Assembly (NCBI GenBank): GCA_910578565.1
Contig: CAJTQF010000002.1
Coordinates: 1 to 52,888 of the forward strand
DNA from: an uncultured Christensenella sp.
Lineage (GTDB): Bacteria; Bacillota; Clostridia; Christensenellales; Borkfalkiaceae
DNA: 52,888 nt
Direction of reading: 5' to 3'
Shown here: in pieces, positions 16,475 through 25,163 of the stretch
Numbering within the stretch: the first letter of the stretch is position 1
Layout of the letters: each line of letters begins with the position of its first letter
Notes under the pieces: generated by a model
Database searches by the model: none
Seen by the model: the letters and a program-made list of their open reading frames with translations, nothing else
Told to the model about the DNA's origin: nothing
Program-made: the position numbers and the translations under genes

Positions 16475-16924
16475 ATGAAAACCATAACTTACAACAAGTA
16501 CGCTTTGTACGAGTATTTTGTATTGGAAAAATACGAAGCGGGAATAGTTTTGGAAGGCGCCGAAGTTAAATCTTTGCGGGCGGGGAACTGTAACCTTAAA
16601 GAAGCGTTCTGCTTTATAAGAAACGGCGAAGTCACCCTTAAAAACGCGCATATCGCGGTTTACGACAAGGCGGGGGCTTTTTCAACCAAGGAATCAAAGC
16701 GGGACAGAAAACTTCTGATGCACCGCTATGAAATAGATAAAATAGTAGGCAAAATAAACGAAAAGGGCTATACTCTTATCCCCCTTTCGCTATACTTCAA
16801 AGACAGCCTTATCAAAGCCGAAATTGCGCTTTGTAAGGGAAAACAGAATTACGACAAAAAGCGCACAATAGCCGAACGCGACGAAAAACGCGCGCTGGAA
16901 AGACAGATTAAAGAATACAGATAA
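16475..16924 (+). CDS. smpB: SsrA-binding protein SmpB
   Basis: 149 aa, normal length. SmpB binds tmRNA and brings it to stalled ribosomes. Typical blocks: NKYALYEYFVLEKYEAGIVL, GAEVKSLRAGNCNLKEAF, NAHIAVYDKAG, and the basic C-terminal tail (GKQNYDKKRTIAERD) that occupies the empty mRNA channel. Twelve bp after rnr. No tmRNA gene (ssrA) is recognisable in the window. Confidence 0.97.
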   Translation: MKTITYNKYALYEYFVLEKYEAGIVLEGAEVKSLRAGNCNLKEAFCFIRNGEVTLKNAHIAVYDKAGAFSTKESKRDRKLLMHRYEIDKIVGKINEKGYTLIPLSLYFKDSLIKAEIALCKGKQNYDKKRTIAERDEKRALERQIKEYR

Positions 16925-16956
16925 ATTTTTACCCCTGCGGGGAAAAGGATAAATTT

Positions 16957-18231
16957 ATGGATAAAAATTACAAGTTAGACACCCTATGCGTACAGGCGGG
17001 TTACACGCCGGCAAGCGGCGAGGCGAGAATTCCGCCCGTTGTGCAGTCAACCACTTTCGCGTACGACAAAACGCAGGATATGGCTGATTTGTTCGATTTG
17101 AAAAGCGACGGATATTTTTACACGCGCCTTGCAAACCCCACGGTTGCGGCGTTCGAACAGAAAGTTGCCGCTCTCGAAGGCGGCGCGTGCGGGATAGGCT
17201 GCGCTTCGGGAATGAGCGCGACTACTCTTGCCGTGCTGACCGTTGCGGGCGCGGGAGACAACATTCTTACTTCTCAGGCGGTTTACGGCGGAACTTACAA
17301 TCTGTTTTCAACAACCTTGCCGAAACTGGGCATAGAGTGCAGATTTTTCGACCCCGACGCACCCGCCGCAGAAATAGAAAAACTGATAGACGGCAAAACC
17401 AAACTGATTTTCACCGAAACGATTGCAAACCCTTCTATAATAGTACTTGACTTTGAAAAAATTGCGGCTATCGCAAAAAAGCACGGACTGCTGTTTGCGG
17501 TTGACAATACGCTTGCAACCCCTGTTTTATGCCGTCCCAAAGAATGGGGCGCGAACCTGATAGTTCATTCGTCTTCGAAATATCTGGACGGGCACGCGGC
17601 GGCGCTTGGCGGCGTTATCATAGACGCCGGCAACTTCGATTTTAAGAACAACGCGCGTTACCCTTCCTTTAATCTGCCCGACGAAAGCTACCACGGACTT
17701 GTTTACGCCGATTTACCCGTAGCGTTCGGGACAAAGTGCCGCGCGCAGATGATACGCGACCTTGGCGCAATTATGAGTCCGCAAAACGCGTTTATTTCGT
17801 ACATAGGTTGCGACACGCTGGCATTGAGAATGGAAAGACACTCCTCCAACGCAAAAAAAGTTGCAGAGTTTCTTTCGGCGCATCCCAAAACAGAATGGGT
17901 ACTTCACCCTTCGCTCGCGGACAACAAGTATCATAAACTTGCGGAAAAATATCTTCCTGCGGGACAGGGCGGTATGCTGAGCTTCGGCATAAAGGGCAGC
18001 GTTGAGAAATGCGCAGCTTTTATGGAAGCATTAAAACTGATTACGCAGGAGACCCACGTTGCGGACGTAAGAAGTTGCGTCCTGCACCCCGCTTCAACCA
18101 CCCACAGACAGCTTTCGGAAGCAGACCTTATTAAGGCGGGCGTGCCGCATAATCTTGTAAGGCTTTCCGTAGGCATTGAAAACCCCGACGACATTATTGA
18201 AGATTTAAAGCAGGCACTGGAGAAAGTTTAA
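16957..18231 (+). CDS. metY: O-acetylhomoserine sulfhydrylase (MetY type)
   Basis: 424 aa PLP enzyme of the Cys/Met metabolism family. The long form, starting LDTLCVQAGYTPASGEARIPPVVQSTT-like (start region 7-33), is typical of O-acetylhomoserine sulfhydrylases. The PLP lysine is in HSSSKYLDGH (about 208-217). It should join sulfide to O-acetylhomoserine to give homocysteine. AAAAGGA precedes ATG. Its stop overlaps the metA start (TAATG), so the two are coupled. No SAM riboswitch is seen in the 32 bp upstream. Confidence 0.93.
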   Translation: MDKNYKLDTLCVQAGYTPASGEARIPPVVQSTTFAYDKTQDMADLFDLKSDGYFYTRLANPTVAAFEQKVAALEGGACGIGCASGMSATTLAVLTVAGAGDNILTSQAVYGGTYNLFSTTLPKLGIECRFFDPDAPAAEIEKLIDGKTKLIFTETIANPSIIVLDFEKIAAIAKKHGLLFAVDNTLATPVLCRPKEWGANLIVHSSSKYLDGHAAALGGVIIDAGNFDFKNNARYPSFNLPDESYHGLVYADLPVAFGTKCRAQMIRDLGAIMSPQNAFISYIGCDTLALRMERHSSNAKKVAEFLSAHPKTEWVLHPSLADNKYHKLAEKYLPAGQGGMLSFGIKGSVEKCAAFMEALKLITQETHVADVRSCVLHPASTTHRQLSEADLIKAGVPHNLVRLSVGIENPDDIIEDLKQALEKV

Positions 18232-19154
18232 TGCCCATAGTTATCAATAAAGACCTTCCCGCATACAAAATTCTGACAGGCGAAAGAATTTTTGTTATGG
18301 ATTGCGAGCGGGCGGTTTCACAGGAAATACGCCCGATTGAAATTGCGATATTGAATTTGATGCCCACCAAAGAGACGACGGAAACGCAGTTCATGCGCCT
18401 TTTGTCAAATTCGCCGTTGCAGGTAAACATTACTCTAGTGCGGACGGAATCGTACACCGCCACTCACACAGATTTGGGGCATCTTGAAAAATTTTATAAA
18501 TCATTTGACGAAATAAAAAACAGCAAATTCGACGGAATGATTATAACCGGCGCGCCCGTTGAAAATATGCCTTTTGAAAAAGTTGCATATTGGCGCGAGC
18601 TTGAAGAAATTCTGGACTGGACAAAGACAAACGTCACTTCCACTCTCTTTATTTGCTGGGGCGCGCAGGCGGCGCTGTACCATTTTTACAGAATAAAAAA
18701 GCACCCTTTAAAGAAGAAGTGCTTCGGCATATTTGCGCACAACCGCGTACGCGACGGCGTGCCCGAACCTTTAATGCGCGGAATTTCGGACGAATTTCAT
18801 ATGCCGCATTCGCGCCATACCTTAATTTACGCAAAAGATATTCTTCACGTGCGCGGGCTTAAAATTCTGGCATACTCCAAACGCGCGGGAGCTTCGATAA
18901 TCAAGAGCGTTGACAACCGCAGGGTGTTCGTAACGGGGCATATGGAATACGACAGATTTACCCTTAAAAACGAATACGAGCGCGACGTTCAAAAGGGGCT
19001 TGACATTGAGCCGCCCGTAAACTATTTCGCGGACAAAGATATGACCGAAGTCAAAATGAACTGGTCTTCCACCGCAAATCTGTTCTATATGAACTGGCTT
19101 AATTACTACGTATATCAGGTTACCCCTTACGATATAAACAAAATAGAACAATAA
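18231..19154 (+). CDS. metA: Homoserine O-acetyltransferase (MetA family)
   Basis: 307 aa, MetA family. The catalytic cysteine is Cys142 in FICWGAQAALY; the His is in MPHSRHT. Residue 111 is Glu (TGAPVENM). Published work on this family ties Glu at position 111 to acetyl-CoA use and Gly to succinyl-CoA, so an acetyltransferase is expected. That fits MetY, which needs O-acetylhomoserine, directly upstream with a 1-bp overlap. Followed by a bidirectional terminator. Confidence 0.94.
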   Translation: MPIVINKDLPAYKILTGERIFVMDCERAVSQEIRPIEIAILNLMPTKETTETQFMRLLSNSPLQVNITLVRTESYTATHTDLGHLEKFYKSFDEIKNSKFDGMIITGAPVENMPFEKVAYWRELEEILDWTKTNVTSTLFICWGAQAALYHFYRIKKHPLKKKCFGIFAHNRVRDGVPEPLMRGISDEFHMPHSRHTLIYAKDILHVRGLKILAYSKRAGASIIKSVDNRRVFVTGHMEYDRFTLKNEYERDVQKGLDIEPPVNYFADKDMTEVKMNWSSTANLFYMNWLNYYVYQVTPYDINKIEQ

Positions 19155-19184
19155 AAAAACTCCGCTATGTAGCGGAGTTTTTTT
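19153..19184. terminator. Bidirectional terminator between metA and the serine protease
   Basis: ACTCCGCT (19159-19166), ATGT loop, AGCGGAGT (19171-19178), with an A run on the left and a T run on the right. Serves both convergent genes; the protease stop lies in the T run. Confidence 0.88.
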
Positions 19185-20556
19185 ATGCCGTTTTCCTGAA
19201 ATACGAATTGCTGTTGAAAGATATTGCCACTTCTGTTTCGCTGCCGCCGCGCTCAACCGTCAGATACACGGTGTCGCCCTGCCTTACCGAAAACATTACG
19301 TCCCTTAAATGGTATTCGCGCGTAATTTTCAAATTCTCCTTTTCGGCGCCGTCAGCGCCGACAATCCGCACCGACTTGAAAATATCGCCCGCCTGCAATG
19401 CGGAACTTGAAGGCGCGTCCTGTGCCGCCTTAACCCGCACCACTTCTGATATTACCGCGCGGTTGTTTTCGCTGTCATATCTTGAATAACTGTCAGAAAC
19501 TTCTGTCACGACGCCGAGATAAGCCTTGTTTACCCCCATAACCAACGAACCGTTGTAACTGTCGTACATAAGTTTTAAAAGCCGCTTTACATAGTTTGCC
19601 GGCAACACGTAACCGAGATTGTCAACGTCTTCCGAATCGTCTTTTGAGTTTACGATACCCACTATTTTTCCGTTGGTATTAAACAGTCCCCCGCCGGAGT
19701 TTCCGTGGTTAATAGGCGCAGTGGTTCTGAGAACGCGGTACTCGATATTGGCGGCGCCTTTGTCCGAAAGGTTCAGCTCTATATATTCGCTGTCCTTGCT
19801 TACGATTCCGTCCGCCGCGCTCATACCTTCGGCGGCGGCGTTGCCTATCGCATATACCGTTTCGCCGATATAAACGTCTTCGGAATCCGAAAAACTTGCC
19901 GCAACCGCGTCACTGCGTTTAATCACTTCGCTTCCCGTAACTTTTAAAAGAGCGATATCATAAGTAACGGAAGCGCCGATAACCTGCGCTTCTATTCCGT
20001 AACCGTCGTCGTAAATGACGCTGTAATCGTGAGCGAAACTGTAATTTACGCCTTCAACGTCCTGACCGAAAAGATAAAGCCTTACGTATTCGGAGATATA
20101 GTTCGCGTCTGCCGAAGTATCGTCGTAAACAACATGGCAGTTGGTTACGACGTATGCATCGCCCGCTTCGCGGTCAACGTCAAGAATAACGCCGGAACCT
20201 GTAAACGCCTTATAAGAATAACCGTTGCCCAGTAAACTTGTAGTTTTATATTTAAACCTTGTCATAATGGTGACAGCCGACATAAGCGAGCGGTTTATGC
20301 TTGCCTGCAATGACGCCGCCGAATTTATTTCGCCGCCAGAAAAATTGAGATACTCCTTTAAAAAATCTTCAAAGGTAAGATTGTTGTTTCCCGTCTCTCT
20401 TTTCAGCGCTTCGTATGCGTCATAAACAGAAACGTCCGTTCCGTCCTTGCCGTCGCGCCCGTCAAGCCCGTCAGTGCCTGCGACCAATCCGCAGCCGCAA
20501 AACAACATTAACGCCGCCGCGCAAAACGACGCGAAAACAGTTAAAAATTTCTTCAT
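19183..20556 (-). CDS. Lipoprotein trypsin-like serine protease with PDZ domain (HtrA/Deg-like)
   Basis: 457 aa from ATG 20556, with AAAGGA upstream; a longer frame upstream adds a tail with no signal peptide. Signal peptide and lipobox FCGC (Cys22). Residues 27-41 are five Gly-X-Asp triplets, a short collagen-like stretch. Trypsin fold: His141 in TNCHVV, Asp200 in VTYDIALLKV, Ser287 in NHGNSGGGLFN. A C-terminal PDZ-like domain (LQAGDIFKSVRIVGADG). Probably an outside-facing quality-control protease fixed to the membrane by lipid. Confidence 0.88.
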   Translation of the reverse strand: MKKFLTVFASFCAAALMLFCGCGLVAGTDGLDGRDGKDGTDVSVYDAYEALKRETGNNNLTFEDFLKEYLNFSGGEINSAASLQASINRSLMSAVTIMTRFKYKTTSLLGNGYSYKAFTGSGVILDVDREAGDAYVVTNCHVVYDDTSADANYISEYVRLYLFGQDVEGVNYSFAHDYSVIYDDGYGIEAQVIGASVTYDIALLKVTGSEVIKRSDAVAASFSDSEDVYIGETVYAIGNAAAEGMSAADGIVSKDSEYIELNLSDKGAANIEYRVLRTTAPINHGNSGGGLFNTNGKIVGIVNSKDDSEDVDNLGYVLPANYVKRLLKLMYDSYNGSLVMGVNKAYLGVVTEVSDSYSRYDSENNRAVISEVVRVKAAQDAPSSSALQAGDIFKSVRIVGADGAEKENLKITREYHLRDVMFSVRQGDTVYLTVERGGSETEVAISFNSNSYFRKTA

Positions 20557-20590
20557 ATCAATTCCTTTAATCTGATTATTGCCAATGTAA

Positions 20591-21811
20591 TTATAAAATA
20601 ACGCCGTTCTTTTTAAGCAACAGCCTTGCCGTATCAACGCTGTCCGTGCCATGCGCGTTTTTAACGGGCGCAAACTCATTGTCGCGCTCAACTTCGAAAG
20701 CAAGACAGCTGTCCATAAGTTTTACCATATCCACAACCAACGTTTCAAACTTATAGCCGTTGGGTTCTTCGGGGACGACCCTTACTCCGTTTTCAATGTG
20801 CGGCACCGCCTTTTTTGCAAGGTGGTAAGGCAGGTTTCCCGAAAGGGTTGTGTTAAGACGGTTTACGTTAAAAAGATAGTTAAGCGTTACGCCGTATCGG
20901 TAAACGAGTTCGCCGCCTCTTTCCTTTTTGTTTGCAAGCTCGGGCGGCATTTCGTAATATTCCACAATGGCAGGCTTACCGTTTTCTTCACACAGAACGC
21001 CCACCTTTTCGTCCGCGCAAAGTTTTTTTACAACCTTTGCGCCGCAGTTGAAACCGGACATTAATGTGGCGCCTATAAACACGGGATCGCAAATGCGCTG
21101 CAAAACGTTATCCACGCCGAAAACGTTCAGCCACTCTATTCCTTCGCGCTCTATAATGCGGTTGTAACCGCTGTTTATAAGCGACGAGTACCAGCCGCCG
21201 TTGCCGTTAGGCGAAAGCGAGACTCTGTGTTTTTGGTCTAAAAATATTTTACCGTCGAAATCGCACGTAGGTTCGGTGTTCTGGACAAAGAAATGAATCC
21301 TGTCGCGCGGATATCCGAAATAATTGTTGTCTTTGAAAAACTGAACAGTTTCTCCGTTGTTCAGGCTGTTGGTCATTATAAACAGCGGAAAATATCTGCC
21401 CGATAAATCGGTTACGTCCTTTATGTTGTTAATAAGCTGTTCGAATATAGACAAAAACCGCGTCTGCCCGATGTTGTACATACCTTTGGCTTTATCAAAC
21501 CCGAGACGCGTTCCCTGACCGCCGGCAAGCAACACGGCGCCCACCTTCTTATTTTCAAGGGCGCGGAGCCCAACTTCTTCAAACTGCGGACGGCGGCGTT
21601 TTACGTCGTTAAGCGTAACCGCCTGCACGGGACGTATTTTCACCTTTGCCTTTGAACCGACCGCCTGTATATTTTTAACAATCGAAAAGTTGATATTTTC
21701 AATCTCTTCCAACAGCTGTTCGCGCTCGGCTTCGTTAAGTTCGCCGTAATAGTCCAAAAGGTGACTTTGACCGCGCTGCTTCAAAATTGTTTTCGCTCTT
21801 TCGTAATCCAA
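20591..21811 (-). CDS. UDPGP-family UDP-sugar pyrophosphorylase
   Basis: 406 aa. Nucleotide-binding motif LLAGGQGTRLGFDKAKG at about 94-110, then FVQNTEPTCDFDGK, PNGNGGWY and NVFGVDNVL, the pattern of the eukaryote-like UDPGP type 1 family (UDP-GlcNAc or UDP-hexose pyrophosphorylases), not the GalU family. It makes a UDP-sugar from UTP and a sugar-1-phosphate; which sugar is not settled. The phosphohexomutase at 49-51 kb could supply substrate (inference). TTG start 21811 with GGGGG upstream. Confidence 0.87.
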   Translation of the reverse strand: MDYERAKTILKQRGQSHLLDYYGELNEAEREQLLEEIENINFSIVKNIQAVGSKAKVKIRPVQAVTLNDVKRRRPQFEEVGLRALENKKVGAVLLAGGQGTRLGFDKAKGMYNIGQTRFLSIFEQLINNIKDVTDLSGRYFPLFIMTNSLNNGETVQFFKDNNYFGYPRDRIHFFVQNTEPTCDFDGKIFLDQKHRVSLSPNGNGGWYSSLINSGYNRIIEREGIEWLNVFGVDNVLQRICDPVFIGATLMSGFNCGAKVVKKLCADEKVGVLCEENGKPAIVEYYEMPPELANKKERGGELVYRYGVTLNYLFNVNRLNTTLSGNLPYHLAKKAVPHIENGVRVVPEEPNGYKFETLVVDMVKLMDSCLAFEVERDNEFAPVKNAHGTDSVDTARLLLKKNGVIL

Positions 21812-21847
21812 AACATTCCCCCAAATATTACTTAAAACGTTGCGTTA

Positions 21848-21876
21848 ATTATATTATATTTGTGAAAATAAGTCAA
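21848..21876 (-). promoter_or_regulatory. Promoter of the UDP-sugar pyrophosphorylase gene
   Basis: Minus strand: -35 TTGACT (21876-21871), 17-bp spacer, -10 TATAAT (21853-21848). Divergent from the Nudix operon promoter. Confidence 0.75.
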
Positions 21877-21903
21877 TAAATTTGTTAAATTTCAAATATA
21901 CTA

Positions 21904-21932
21904 TTGAAAATTATAAAATATTATTATATAAT
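21904..21932 (+). promoter_or_regulatory. Promoter of the Nudix-lemA-DUF2207 operon
   Basis: -35 TTGAAA (21904-21909), 17-bp spacer, -10 TATAAT (21927-21932). The leader of ~60 nt has GGAG before ATG 21998. Confidence 0.7.
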
Positions 21933-21997
21933 ATAATGTGTAACGAACATAAAATTTATGTTAAATTTTTGCCCCGTAAGGGTGATAAGGAGAAAAT

Positions 21998-22489
21998 ATG
22001 TTTTGTACGGAATGCGGAAACGAACTTACGCTTATGTTTAAATCGGACGAAGGTCTTGTACCGTACTGCAAACACTGCGATGAGTTCCGCTTCCCCCGCT
22101 TTGCAAGCGCCGTAATTATGGTCGCGTTTAACCGCGCCAAGGACAAAGTTCTGCTTGCAAAACACAAGGGTCAGGAAGACTATATTCTTTTTGCGGGATA
22201 TATCAAAAAAGGCGAAACGGCTGAAAAAGCGGTATCGCGCGAATTTAAGGAAGAAACAAAACTGGACGCGGTAAAATTCAAGTACCTGTCGTCCCGCTAT
22301 CACGAGCCGAAAAACATTTTAATGCTCGGCTTTGTGCTTATAGCGGAAAACGGCGAACCTTTGCCCGACTATAACGAGCTTGAAGAAGTTAAATGGTTTA
22401 CCGTGGACGAAGCCTTGAAAATAATTAAGAAACAGTCGATTGCAGAAGCTCTGTTAAAGAGCGCAATCGTTGAAATAAAGAAACTTTAA
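21998..22489 (+). CDS. Nudix hydrolase with N-terminal zinc ribbon
   Basis: 163 aa. Zinc ribbon with Cys3, Cys6, Cys24 and Cys27, then a Nudix domain. The Nudix box (about 67-89) reads G-x5-E-x7-REFKEETKL: all the metal-binding acids are there, but the usual Gly near its end is Lys. The layout is like the C-terminal half of NADH pyrophosphatase NudC without its N-terminal domain; substrate is probably a dinucleotide or nucleoside diphosphate derivative. First gene of an operon with lemA (11-bp gap). Confidence 0.87.
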   Translation: MFCTECGNELTLMFKSDEGLVPYCKHCDEFRFPRFASAVIMVAFNRAKDKVLLAKHKGQEDYILFAGYIKKGETAEKAVSREFKEETKLDAVKFKYLSSRYHEPKNILMLGFVLIAENGEPLPDYNELEEVKWFTVDEALKIIKKQSIAEALLKSAIVEIKKL

Positions 22490-22500
22490 AGGAGAAAGAA

Positions 22501-23085
22501 ATGAAATTACTATTATCCAACGCCGCAATCGGCGGTATTGTCGGCGGTGCGGTAGGCGCGGTAGTTCTTATAATCATAATCTGGGCAATTTGTACCCACA
22601 ACAAGATTGTAAGAATGAAATCGCAGATTGAAGACGCTTTTGCAAACATTGACGTTTACCTTAAAAAGCGTTTCGACCTTATCCCCAACCTTGTAGAAAC
22701 CGTTAAAGGTTACGCAAAACAAGAAAACGAAATTTTCACCAAAGTTACGGAGTTGCGCGCGGCGGCAATGAAAGCCAACACCGTTCAGGAAAAAGTTGAA
22801 GCGAACAACCAACTGAGCCGCGCAATATTGCGCTTTTACAAAGTTACCGAAAACTATCCCAACTTAAAAGCAAATGCAAACTTTATGGATTTGCAAAACC
22901 AGTTGAGAAATATAGAAATCGAGCTTGCGCAATCAAGAAAATACTTCAATGCAACCACGCGCGAATACAACACGTACGTTCAGGCTATTCCCGCCTGCAT
23001 TATCGCAAAATCAATGAAGTGTGCGCCGCTGCCTTACTTTGAAGCAAACGAAGAAGAAAGACAGAACGTAAAAGTACAGTTTTAA
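22501..23085 (+). CDS. lemA: LemA family membrane protein
   Basis: 194 aa. One N-terminal membrane helix (about 11-32), then a long helical domain with the family patterns NIDVYLKKRFDLIPNLVETV and RNIEIELAQSRKYFN followed by YNTYVQAIPACIIA. LemA proteins are membrane-anchored four-helix proteins of unclear role, often next to DUF2207 or TPM proteins, as here. AAAGGAG precedes ATG. Confidence 0.95.
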   Translation: MKLLLSNAAIGGIVGGAVGAVVLIIIIWAICTHNKIVRMKSQIEDAFANIDVYLKKRFDLIPNLVETVKGYAKQENEIFTKVTELRAAAMKANTVQEKVEANNQLSRAILRFYKVTENYPNLKANANFMDLQNQLRNIEIELAQSRKYFNATTREYNTYVQAIPACIIAKSMKCAPLPYFEANEEERQNVKVQF

Positions 23086-23090
23086 TTTTA

Positions 23091-23121
23091 CGGGCGCGGA
23101 ATTAAACTGCGCCCGTTTTTT
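23091..23121 (+). terminator. Internal terminator between lemA and the DUF2207 gene
   Basis: CGGGCGC (23091-23097) pairs with GCGCCCG (23109-23115), followed by six T that end at the base before ATG 23122. Probably lowers expression of the downstream gene relative to lemA. Confidence 0.75.
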
Positions 23122-25080
23122 ATGAGTAATATGAAAAGAATTAAAAAATTACCGATTATTTGTTTATTTATATGCCTTATAGCCGCAGTCGCGTTTTTTG
23201 CGGCATTTTCCGCCGGCGGAAAAACAGCAAGCGCGAACTCCGACTACGACTACGACTACGACGCGCCACGCCCTATAAACCAGACTTATATCGAAGGTTA
23301 CGACGTAACAATGGACGTTAAAGCAAACCGTGAAATAAAGGTCACAGAAGATATTACTGTATATTTCTACAATAACAGCGGATTTATAAGAGATATACCT
23401 GTAAATGCGGGCGAATTAGTCCATAATGTAAAAGTACGCGAAATTAAAGACGGAAAACAGAGTCCGGTTTTATACAATGTTAGCGGAAGCAGCGATGACT
23501 CAAATAACAGTTTTATCTCTGTGGACATAGGCGACTACTCAAAAAAATTTGACGAGTTACATACCTACCGCTTAGAATATGACTACTGTCTGACAAAAGC
23601 GCAGGAAGGCAGCGATATGCTTGCACTTACACCCATAGGCGCGGGCTGGGAATGCAATATATACAACATAAAAATTAAGTTGATTCTGCCCGAAGGTTTC
23701 ATTTTGGACGACCGCACGTTCTGCTCTACCTACGGCAGATTTGACAACGAAAATAGCGTTACCATTCACAGGGGCGTTGCCGAAAACGGTAAACAGACGC
23801 TTTATACGGATACTATTCCCTATATAGAAGCGCGCTCGCAGGTCAGATTTGACGTACATTTTGAAGACGGCGTTCTGTCGACTTACTTCGACTTTACTCC
23901 TTACATCTGCGTTATCGCTGGCGTGATATTGATAATTGCCTTAGCGGTAATTAAACTTGTATTCTTCAATAAACACAAAATTGTACCCGTCGTAAACTTT
24001 GAAGCTCCCGATAAAATGGACCCTTTAATAATGGGTAAACTCATAGACAACTATGTTGACGATTCCGATATAACCGCGCTTATATACTACTTTGCGGACA
24101 AGGGCTGGCTGAAAATAAACTTTGAAGACAAAGACAGCGAACCCGTTTTAATACGAACCGTTAAATGCCTGCCCGAAGGATGCGCGGACTATGAAAGGCT
24201 GACCTTTGACAAACTGTTTACCGGTAATGACACAGTAACGCCCAGACAGTTGAAATACAAATTTTATAAAGCCATACCGAACATCAGGTTTCAGGTAAAC
24301 TCTAAGACAAAAAATTTGTATTCGATAAAAAGTAAAATTGCTTCGTATATATTCGCCTTACTTGGCGTACTGTTAATTGCAATTGCCCCGATTTGCCTTG
24401 CGCTTGCACAAATTTCAAAAATATTTATAATTATAACGCTTCTGCCGCTGTTTTTTGCGGCATTCCCCGCATTTTTTGTTTATCTCTTTTCACGATTGGT
24501 AAAATCAAACTATCTAAAATACAGCATCAAAAAACAGGTGCTTTGTTATTCAGGGATAATTGCACTGTGCGCGGTACTGTCGGTTTTTTACGTTTTCCTT
24601 GTCCCTTCATATATAATTCCTATACCTGCAAAAATTGCGCTATGCGTGATTTGCAGCGCACAAATTATATGTTCGGTGATATTAGTAACCCGAACGGAAA
24701 GTTACGTTAAACAACTTAACGAGATTATAGGGTTTAAAAACTTTATTAAACTTGCGGAAAAAAATCAACTTGAAAAAATGCTTGAACAAGACCCGCAGTA
24801 TTACTATCACATACTGCCCTATGCTCAGGTACTCGGAGTAAGCGCTATCTGGGAAGAGAAGTTTAAGGATATTACTATAGAGCCGCCCCATTGGTGCGCC
24901 ACTTCAAACATAGTATCTTTTTACGTAATGAACAGAATGATAAACAACTCGTTTTCTTCAATGAAAGAAAATATGTCGTCACGTCCCAGTTCTTCAGGCT
25001 CAAGCGGATTTTCCGGCGGTGGCGGCTTCGGCGGACACAGCGGAGGCGGCCACGGCGGCGGTGGCGGAAGATTCAGATAA
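23122..25080 (+). CDS. DUF2207 family membrane protein
   Basis: 652 aa. Signal-like membrane segment at about 7-33, extracytoplasmic DUF2207 domain (~50-255), membrane segment near 258-285, cytoplasmic part, then membrane segments at ~400-455 and ~470-525, and a Ser/Gly-rich tail at the C-terminus (GFSGGGGFGGHSGGGHGGG). The Gly-rich tail is typical of the family. Usual partner of LemA. Two possible starts, ATG 23122 and ATG 23131, neither with a good SD. Confidence 0.88.
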   Translation: MSNMKRIKKLPIICLFICLIAAVAFFAAFSAGGKTASANSDYDYDYDAPRPINQTYIEGYDVTMDVKANREIKVTEDITVYFYNNSGFIRDIPVNAGELVHNVKVREIKDGKQSPVLYNVSGSSDDSNNSFISVDIGDYSKKFDELHTYRLEYDYCLTKAQEGSDMLALTPIGAGWECNIYNIKIKLILPEGFILDDRTFCSTYGRFDNENSVTIHRGVAENGKQTLYTDTIPYIEARSQVRFDVHFEDGVLSTYFDFTPYICVIAGVILIIALAVIKLVFFNKHKIVPVVNFEAPDKMDPLIMGKLIDNYVDDSDITALIYYFADKGWLKINFEDKDSEPVLIRTVKCLPEGCADYERLTFDKLFTGNDTVTPRQLKYKFYKAIPNIRFQVNSKTKNLYSIKSKIASYIFALLGVLLIAIAPICLALAQISKIFIIITLLPLFFAAFPAFFVYLFSRLVKSNYLKYSIKKQVLCYSGIIALCAVLSVFYVFLVPSYIIPIPAKIALCVICSAQIICSVILVTRTESYVKQLNEIIGFKNFIKLAEKNQLEKMLEQDPQYYYHILPYAQVLGVSAIWEEKFKDITIEPPHWCATSNIVSFYVMNRMINNSFSSMKENMSSRPSSSGSSGFSGGGGFGGHSGGGHGGGGGRFR

Positions 25081-25095
25081 TATACTCAGAATTAA

Positions 25096-25125
25096 GCGGC
25101 GCGGAACGTGAAAGTTCCGCGCCGC
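25096..25125. terminator. Hairpin between the DUF2207 gene and rplI
   Basis: 12-bp stem GCGGCGCGGAAC/GTTCCGCGCCGC with a GTGAAA loop. Tails are AT-rich without a long T run. Lies between convergent genes. Confidence 0.65.
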
Positions 25126-25163
25126 AATATTATACAAATCCGAAATACGTACAAAATAAAAAT

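Noticed and set aside
16925..16956. Short CCCC-TGC-GGGG hairpin before metY as a regulatory leader
   Set aside because: Only 4 bp of stem and 32 bp of space; too small for a SAM aptamer or a stable terminator.
25096..25125. Repeated GC-rich hairpins (e.g. here, 50870, 12149) as copies of one mobile repeat
   Set aside because: Apart from 12149/12551 they share only a GGCG-rich bias, lie at gene ends and behave as terminators.
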